This document shows positions 59,001-64,000 of a DNA stretch of 64,000 nt, in pieces (position 1 is the stretch's first letter; the number at the start of each line of letters is the position of its first letter). Source of the DNA: Inhella proteolytica (lineage in GTDB: Bacteria > Pseudomonadota > Gammaproteobacteria > Burkholderiales > Burkholderiaceae_C); the NCBI RefSeq assembly GCF_016093275.1, contig NZ_JAEDAK010000002.1:434001-498000 (forward strand), given 5' to 3'. The notes under the pieces were generated by a model, which ran no database searches, was not told the origin of the DNA, and saw nothing but the letters and a program-made list of their open reading frames with translations. Made by a program: the position numbers and the translations under genes.

Positions 59001-61130
59001 TCAGCCCACCACCAGCGACAAAGCCGACAAGTCCTGATCCCGAGAAGAGCCCCCCACCAGCAAGCGGAACGACCCCGGCTCCACAACCCGCCGCCCCTCC
59101 GCATCCACGATCCAGAGCGAATCCACCGCCAGGCTCAGCACCACCTCGCGCCGCTCACCCGCCGCCAGGCAGACCCGCTCCCACCCCTTCAACTCCCGCC
59201 GCGCCCAGGTCGCACTGGTCACCTCGTCCTCGACGTAGAGCTGCACCACCTCCACCTGCTCCCGCGGCCCAGGGTTGTGCAGTTCCAGCTGCACGCTCAC
59301 GGTCTCACCCGCACGGGCTTGCGGGCGATCGAGCGAAGGGGCGCCGTACTCAACGCGCCCGTAGCCCAGCCCGAAGCCAAACGCAAACGCCGGCTCCTGC
59401 GTCAGGTCCGCATAGCGGTCGCCATGCTGGCCGCGCACCGCGTTGTAGAAGACCGGCTGCTGGCCCACGTGCACGGGAATGCTGATGGACAGCCGGCCGC
59501 TCGGGTTCAGCAGGCCGAACAAGGCCTCGGCCACCGCCTGGCCGCCCAGCATGCCGGGGTTGAAGCATTCGATCAGCGCCGGTACCGCCTGCAGCGCCGG
59601 CGGCAACACCAGGGGCTTGCCGTTGATCAGCACGCCGACCCAGGGCTTGCCGAGCGCAGCAAGGCCGGCCAGCCATTCGATCTGGCCGTCCTGCAGCTCC
59701 AGCGTGGCGGTGCTCTTGAACTCGCCGTTGTAGGCCACGCGGTCGCCCACCAGGGCGACGATCAGGTCCGCCTCGTCGGCGCTATCCACCAACGTCCAGC
59801 CCGCCGGCAGCAGCGAGCGCACGCCGTCGCGCACCGTCACGGTGGCCTCGCGCGGATGGCGATCTCCGCTCGGGCCCACCATCTGCCCGCTGCCCAGGCT
59901 CCAGTCGCCCAGCTGGGCGTCGGGGTCGTCGGCGTTCGGCCCCACCACCGCGATGCGGCGCGGGCGCGAGGGGTCGAGCGGCAGCAGGGGCGCGCCCTGC
60001 CAAGGGTCGTTGCGCAGCAGCACCAGCGATTCGCGCGCGGCGCGCAGCGCCAGCTCGCGGTGCGCGGCACAGCCCACCTGGGTGCGGATGCGCTCGGGGT
60101 CGCTGAGCCCGGCGTCCTCAAAGAGGCCCATGCGGAACTTGAGCGTCAGCACGCGCCGCACCACGGCATCGATCTCGGCCTCCGTCAGCAGGCCGCGCGC
60201 CACGGCGGCCTGGGCGCCTTCGAAGAACTCGGGCGTGGCCATGATGAGGTCGTTGCCGGCGCGGATGGCCAGCGCGGCAGCCTCGGCGTGATCCGCGCAG
60301 ACGCGCTGCGAATTCACCAGATGCCCGAGGTTGTTCCAGTCCGTCACCAGGATGCCCTCGAAGCCCCACTCCTCGCGCAGCACCTCGGTCAGCAGCCAGC
60401 GGTTGGCGGTGCTGGGCACGCCATCGATGGCCTGGTAGCCGGTCATGAAGGCCATGGCGCCGCCGCGGGCGGCACGCTCGAAGGGCGGCAGGAAGGTCGA
60501 ACGCAGCTTGCGGCGGCTCAGCTCAGCCTCGCTGGCGTCGCGCCCGCCCAAGGTTTCGGAGTAGCCGGCGTAATGCTTGGCGGTGGCCAGCACGGCATTG
60601 GGGTCGTGCAGGCCCTCGCCCTGGTAGCCCTCGATCATGGCCAGCGCCAGCGTGCCCAGCAGCAGCGGGTCCTCGCCGAAGGTTTCGTTGATGCGGCCCC
60701 AGCGCAGGTCGCGCGCCAGGCACAGCACCGGGCTGAAGGTCCACTTCAGGCCGGTGGCGCGCATCTCCACCGCCGTCACGCGCGCCACCTCGCGCGCGAG
60801 CTCGGGGTTCCAGCTGCAGGCCAACGCCAGCTGGGTGGGGAAGATGGTGGCGCCGGCCCAGAAGGAGTGGCCGTGGATGCCGTCGTCGGCCAGCAGCAGC
60901 GGAATGCCCAGCCGCGTCTGCGCGGCGGCGGCCTGGGCGGCATCGGCATCGCTGCCATTGATGTGCAGCAGGCTGCCGACGTTAAAGTCGCGGATCAGGT
61001 CGCGGTAAACGCGCTGGCCATCCAGCTGCATCAGCTGACCGACCTTTTCCGGCAGCGTCATGCGCGCCAGCAGGTCATCCACGCGCGCCTGCAGGGGCAG
61101 GCCGGGTTCGCGGTAGGGCGCGTTACTCAT
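59001..61130 (-). CDS. GH3 beta-glucosidase
   Basis: This 709-residue glycoside hydrolase family 3 enzyme has the (beta/alpha)8 domain with KHYAGYSETLGGRD and catalytic nucleophile D264 in LVTDWNNLGH. The alpha/beta sandwich domain (RRIAVVGPNADDPDAQLGDW, about 415-435) and a C-terminal fibronectin-III-like domain (AGETVSVQLELHN, ending SALSLVVG) follow. There is no signal peptide, so it should act in the cytoplasm on beta-gluco-oligosaccharides. The ATG at 61130 overlaps the GH16 stop by four bases. The two genes form an operon under the operator at 62075. Confidence 0.93.
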   Translation of the reverse strand: MSNAPYREPGLPLQARVDDLLARMTLPEKVGQLMQLDGQRVYRDLIRDFNVGSLLHINGSDADAAQAAAAQTRLGIPLLLADDGIHGHSFWAGATIFPTQLALACSWNPELAREVARVTAVEMRATGLKWTFSPVLCLARDLRWGRINETFGEDPLLLGTLALAMIEGYQGEGLHDPNAVLATAKHYAGYSETLGGRDASEAELSRRKLRSTFLPPFERAARGGAMAFMTGYQAIDGVPSTANRWLLTEVLREEWGFEGILVTDWNNLGHLVNSQRVCADHAEAAALAIRAGNDLIMATPEFFEGAQAAVARGLLTEAEIDAVVRRVLTLKFRMGLFEDAGLSDPERIRTQVGCAAHRELALRAARESLVLLRNDPWQGAPLLPLDPSRPRRIAVVGPNADDPDAQLGDWSLGSGQMVGPSGDRHPREATVTVRDGVRSLLPAGWTLVDSADEADLIVALVGDRVAYNGEFKSTATLELQDGQIEWLAGLAALGKPWVGVLINGKPLVLPPALQAVPALIECFNPGMLGGQAVAEALFGLLNPSGRLSISIPVHVGQQPVFYNAVRGQHGDRYADLTQEPAFAFGFGLGYGRVEYGAPSLDRPQARAGETVSVQLELHNPGPREQVEVVQLYVEDEVTSATWARRELKGWERVCLAAGERREVVLSLAVDSLWIVDAEGRRVVEPGSFRLLVGGSSRDQDLSALSLVVG

Positions 61131-62038
61131 CGCTTCTGATAGACCCGCACGTACTCGACTTCCATCTGCTGCGGGAAGGCGCTGTCGTCCACCGCACCGC
61201 CCAGGTCGCCCCCGATGGCGAGGTTCAGCAGCAGGAACTGCGGCTTGTCGAAGGGCCATTGCGCCGGGCCGCTGCCGGCGTTGTCGTAGCGGGCGTGCTC
61301 CACGCCGTCGATGCCGAAGCGCACGCTCTGCGGCGTCCACAGCATCTGGTAGTTGTGGAAGGCGGAGCAGACGGTGGGCAGTTGCGTGCCGCCGCCCTTG
61401 CCCTGGCCGCCGAAGCCGCTGCGCGTGTGCACGGTGGAGAACACATGGCCGGGGTCGCGGCCCAGGTGTTCCATCAGGTCCAGCTCGCCGCCGTCGGGCC
61501 ATTCGCCCTGGGAACCCAGGAACCAGATGGCCGGCCAGTTGCCCTTGGCGCAAGGCAGCTTGGCGCGGACCTCGAAGAAGCCGTACGTCCACTCGGCCTT
61601 GCCGCGGGTGATCAGACGAGCGGAGGTGTAGGGCTGGCCACCCCAATCTGGCTGGCTGGAGAGCGACTCGCGCCGCGCCGTGATGACGAGGCGGCCGTCG
61701 CGCACCACGCTGTTCTCGGCGCGCGCGGCGCTGTAGTACTGCAGCTCGTGGTTGAACCAGCCCTCCTTGTTGCGGAAGGTGTCGTAGACCCAGCGGCTGG
61801 CATCCGGCAGGCCGGCCTGCTCGAACTCCTCGGCCCAGACGAGCTGGTGGTCGTCGGGGCGCTGCAGCGCAGCCGCGGGCGCCGGAGCGGGAGCGGGAGC
61901 GGGAGCGGGAGCGGGAGCGGGAGCGGGAGCGGGTGCAGGGGCCGGCACGGGTGGGGCCGAGGCCGCGCCGCCCCCGCCGCCGCAGGAAGCCAGCAACACA
62001 ACATGGGCCAGCCAGGCGCTGGGGCGCAAGCACTTCAT
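61127..62038 (-). CDS. GH16 beta-1,3-glucanase lipoprotein
   Basis: This 303-residue surface or periplasmic lipoprotein has a lipobox at LLASC (C19), a glycine stretch and a Pro-Ala dipeptide linker of about 25 residues encoded by a hexanucleotide repeat. The GH16 jelly-roll follows, with LVWAEEFEQ at its start, FNHELQYYS, and the catalytic ExDxxE motif as GELDLMEHLG near residue 185. This is a laminarinase-type signature that cuts internal beta-1,3 (or 1,3-1,4) bonds. The ATG at 62038 has GGAG eight bases upstream. It is the first gene of the GH16-GH3 operon. Confidence 0.92.
   Translation of the reverse strand: MKCLRPSAWLAHVVLLASCGGGGGAASAPPVPAPAPAPAPAPAPAPAPAPAPAPAAALQRPDDHQLVWAEEFEQAGLPDASRWVYDTFRNKEGWFNHELQYYSAARAENSVVRDGRLVITARRESLSSQPDWGGQPYTSARLITRGKAEWTYGFFEVRAKLPCAKGNWPAIWFLGSQGEWPDGGELDLMEHLGRDPGHVFSTVHTRSGFGGQGKGGGTQLPTVCSAFHNYQMLWTPQSVRFGIDGVEHARYDNAGSGPAQWPFDKPQFLLLNLAIGGDLGGAVDDSAFPQQMEVEYVRVYQKR
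61885..61932 (+). repeat. Hexanucleotide repeat (GAGCGG)8 in the GH16 linker
   Basis: Eight perfect tandem copies of GAGCGG (CCGCTC on the coding strand) encode part of the Pro-Ala linker. Gain or loss of units by slippage keeps the reading frame and changes only the linker length between lipid anchor and catalytic domain. Confidence 0.95.
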
Positions 62039-62074
62039 CCGACACTCCGTGGGTGGTGTTTGTCGCAATCTTAA

Positions 62075-62088
62075 TGAAAACGCTTTCA
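62075..62088. promoter_or_regulatory. LacI-type operator of the GH16-GH3 operon
   Basis: TGAAAACGCTTTCA differs from the perfect palindrome by one base and lies 36 bases upstream of the GH16 start codon on the minus strand. Confidence 0.82.
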
Positions 62089-62157
62089 TACTGCTGACGG
62101 AAAGGGTATTCACCTAATCACCTTGGGTTATGGAACCATCACGGCGGGCTTGCGTCA

Positions 62158-62171
62158 TGCAAGCGCTTTCA
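62158..62171. promoter_or_regulatory. LacI-type operator of glucokinase
   Basis: TGCAAGCGCTTTCA differs from the perfect palindrome by one base and lies 42 bases upstream of the glucokinase start. With the site at 62075 it brackets the divergent promoter region. Confidence 0.82.
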
Positions 62172-62213
62172 TGAAAATCCGGCCATCTGTCCCACACGCC
62201 TTGCCGGAGCCGC

Positions 62214-63197
62214 ATGAACACCACCCCCTTTCCCCGCCTGCTGGGTGACATCGGCGGCACCAATGCCCGCTTCGCCTGGCTCAGCCGCCCGGGCGCCGCG
62301 CTCAGCGATGTGCGCAGCTACCGCTGCGCCGAGCACCCGACGCTGGAGGCCGCCATCCGCCAATACCTGCACGAGCAGGGGGGCGAGAACCCCGCCGCCT
62401 GCGCATTGGGCATTGCCAACCCGGTGGATGGCGACCAGGTGCGCATGACCAACCACCACTGGGCGTTCTCCATCCGCGAACTGCGCCAGGGTCTGGGCCT
62501 GCAGCGCCTGGAGGTGCTGAACGACTTCACCGCCCTGGCCCTGGCCCTGCCCGCCCTGCCGGCGCAGGAGTTGCAGCAGCTGGGCGGCCGCAGCCTGAGC
62601 GAGGCGGAGCGCACCCGGCCCCACGCCCCGCTCGCGCTGCTGGGCGCCGGTACCGGCTTGGGGGTTTCCGGCCTGCTGCCGGCGGCGGGCGGGCAATTCC
62701 TGCCGCTGGCCGGTGAGGGCGGCCATGCCACTCTGCCCGCCTGCGACGACGAGGAAGACGCCGTGCTGCGCCTGCTGCGCCAGGAGTTCGGCCATGTCTC
62801 GGCCGAACGGGCGCTGTCCGGCCCCGGGCTGAGCAATCTGGCCTGGGCCGCCGCGCGCCTGCGCGGCGCCGTGGCCGAGCGCCTGGAGCCGGCCGCCGTG
62901 ATCAACGGTGCGCGCGCCGGCGATGCCGACTGCCAGCATGCCGTGGGCTGGTTCTGCGCCTTCCTGGGTAGCGTGGCCGGCAACCTGGCGCTGACGTTGG
63001 GCGCGCAGGGCGGGGTCTACATCGGTGGCGGCATCGCGCCGCGCCTGCTGCCCGAGCTGCGCGCCTCGCGCTTTCGCGAGCGGTTCGAGGGCAAGGGCCG
63101 CTTCGCGCCCTTCCTGACGCCCATCCCCTGCTGGGTGATCGACAGCCCGGTCTCGCCCGCACTGCTGGGCGCGGCGCGCGCGCTGGAACAGATGTAA
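62214..63197 (+). CDS. glk: Glucokinase
   Basis: This 327-residue cytoplasmic glucokinase of the Glk (COG0837) type phosphorylates glucose with ATP. Marks are the phosphate-binding LGDIGGTNARFAW (10-22), the glucose-binding NDFTALALALPAL near residue 103, LGAGTGLGVSGLL (about 142-154) and EGGHATLPA. It is divergent from the GH16-GH3 operon and shares LacI-type control, so it supplies the last step of glucan-to-glucose-6-phosphate conversion. Confidence 0.93.
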   Translation: MNTTPFPRLLGDIGGTNARFAWLSRPGAALSDVRSYRCAEHPTLEAAIRQYLHEQGGENPAACALGIANPVDGDQVRMTNHHWAFSIRELRQGLGLQRLEVLNDFTALALALPALPAQELQQLGGRSLSEAERTRPHAPLALLGAGTGLGVSGLLPAAGGQFLPLAGEGGHATLPACDDEEDAVLRLLRQEFGHVSAERALSGPGLSNLAWAAARLRGAVAERLEPAAVINGARAGDADCQHAVGWFCAFLGSVAGNLALTLGAQGGVYIGGGIAPRLLPELRASRFRERFEGKGRFAPFLTPIPCWVIDSPVSPALLGAARALEQM

Positions 63198-63244
63198 CGG
63201 CGGGTAAGAGGGGCTGCGGCGCCGGCGCGCACTGCCTAGCATCG

Positions 63245-63335
63245 GCGCCCTGGGCACACCCGCGCGAAAGCCGGGGTCGCAAAGCTTCCGGTCTACCGCG
63301 GCGCAAGCCGCCACGACAGCGGGGCCGCCGCCAGC
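63245..63335 (+). promoter_or_regulatory. c-di-GMP-I (GEMM) riboswitch
   Basis: The sequence shows the conserved aptamer elements: GGGCACACC, the GCGCGAAAGC tetraloop stem, GGGGTCGCAAAGCTTCCGGT and the 3' GACAGCGGGGCCGCC. A hairpin follows (63330-63336 with 63352-63358, loop rich in C) that could be part of the expression platform. It lies about 80 bases before the start of the secreted protease-like gene and is the right type for a c-di-GMP-controlled exoprotein. Confidence 0.88.
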
Positions 63336-63412
63336 CCCTTCCCCCCCCCCCGGCTGGCGTCGTTCCCCAAGCACGACCCCCTCGCGGCGTGGCCCGTAGC
63401 CGGAGCCTCCTC

Positions 63413-64000
63413 ATGCCGCGTCTGCTTTCCCTGCTGCTCTCCACCCTGCTGGCCGGCGCCGCCCTGGCTGCGCCGCCCGCCAACGTCAAACCGCCCTTCC
63501 CGCAGCTGCGCCTGCTGGAAGTGGGCCGCGAGGGCGTGGCCGGCCAGCGCGCCGTCGAGGTGCTGGGCAGCCGCCTGCCCGAGGTGGCCGCCTGGTACGG
63601 CAAGTCACCCGAAGAATTCGCCAACCTGCTGCAGCAGGACAAGCGCATGCGCCTGGACGCACGCGGCCGCGTGTTCTTCGTGGAAGAGCTGGAGCAGCCG
63701 CTGGCAGCCAGCAGTCCGACGAACGTGCTGGACGGCACGCTGGCCCCGCTGGACCAGACCTTCGCCCTGCACAGCCGCCCCGGCGCAGCCCGCACCATCT
63801 ACCTGAACTTCAAGGGCGCCACGCTGAGCGGCACGGCCTGGAACAGCAGCGGCACGGCCATCACCGCCCCGCCCTTCGACCTGGACGGCATCCCCGGCAG
63901 CTTCAACACCAGCGAGCTGCAGCGCATCCAAACCATCTGGCAGCGCGTGGCCGAGGACTACGCGCCCTTCGACGTCAACGTCACCACCGAAGCCCCGCCG
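63413..64000 (+). CDS. Secreted metalloprotease-like protein (partial)
   Basis: These are the first 196 codons of a gene that runs off the right edge. A signal peptide (about 1-20, ending LAGAALA) is followed by a propeptide-like region with a LysM-like segment (LPEVAAWYGKSPEEFANLLQQDKRMRLDARGRVFFVEE). The region TIYLNFKGATLSGTAWN and ELQRIQTIWQRVAEDYAPFDVNVTTE is typical of the start of secreted zinc metalloproteases with later PKD or pre-peptidase C-terminal domains. The HExxH motif would lie beyond the window. GGAG about nine bases before the ATG at 63413 supports the start. The c-di-GMP riboswitch upstream suggests control by the motile-sessile switch. Confidence 0.75.
   Translation, partial: MPRLLSLLLSTLLAGAALAAPPANVKPPFPQLRLLEVGREGVAGQRAVEVLGSRLPEVAAWYGKSPEEFANLLQQDKRMRLDARGRVFFVEELEQPLAASSPTNVLDGTLAPLDQTFALHSRPGAARTIYLNFKGATLSGTAWNSSGTAITAPPFDLDGIPGSFNTSELQRIQTIWQRVAEDYAPFDVNVTTEAPP

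Overview
The window is about 70% GC and reads like a chromosomal segment of a betaproteobacterium of the order Burkholderiales, most like the Roseateles/Pelomonas/Inhella group. This placement is an inference from protein flavour, a PEP-CTERM protein, CUT-type TonB receptors and dense palindromic intergenic repeats; no marker gene is present. There is no rRNA, tRNA, CRISPR array, phage or transposase gene. The first gene (a CHASE3-domain protein) and the last (a secreted metalloprotease-like protein) run off the edges.

Region 1 (about 1-9,300, minus strand) is a vitamin B12 block. A cobalamin riboswitch precedes a BtuB-type receptor, a BtuF-type binding protein, a BtuC/BtuD-type ABC importer, cobO, a Dph6-like ATP pyrophosphatase and cobQ. 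An intergenic palindromic element splits the block between btuF and btuC. A MOSC protein and the truncated CHASE3 gene follow. Region 2 (9,580-10,640) is a PEP-CTERM protein behind a sigma-54-like promoter.

Region 3 is copper homeostasis in two places. A minus-strand operon (15,783 to 10,662) holds a multicopper oxidase, a TolC-family protein, a cupredoxin, a DUF411 protein, a CusF-like protein and three small unknowns. A second cluster (35,186-41,142) holds copA, a MipA-like protein, copZ and cueR. Five promoters with the 19-bp spacer typical of MerR-family control tie both sites to CueR. A 12-cysteine metallothionein-like gene lies at 32,989-33,144.

Region 4 (16,000-34,900) is mixed: regulators (LysR, MarR, LytTR two-component), a Kelch lipoprotein, a hemerythrin protein, flavin split-barrel proteins, a Kef-type antiporter and small membrane proteins. 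It also contains a large secreted GH64 beta-1,3-glucanase co-transcribed with a GspC-like protein.

Region 5 (43,150-63,200) is a beta-1,3-glucan (laminarin-like) utilisation system. It encodes a LacI regulator, a TonB receptor, two tryptophan-halogenase-like flavoproteins flanking SapC-like and cupin-like proteins, a sugar ABC importer with an embedded GH1, a GH16-GH3 operon and glucokinase. The operator TGAAAGCGCTTTCA or a close variant precedes each of these transcription units and the distant GH64 gene, so all appear to form one LacI regulon. The proposed flow is: GH64 and GH16 cut polymer outside, the TonB receptor and ABC importer take up oligosaccharides, GH1 and GH3 release glucose, and glucokinase phosphorylates it.

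Scattered between operons are five large palindromic elements. Four of 530-630 bp share terminal hairpin modules. A different 271-bp element with 25-bp perfect terminal inverted repeats sits between the CueR promoter and copA. The window ends with a c-di-GMP-I riboswitch in front of the secreted protease-like gene.
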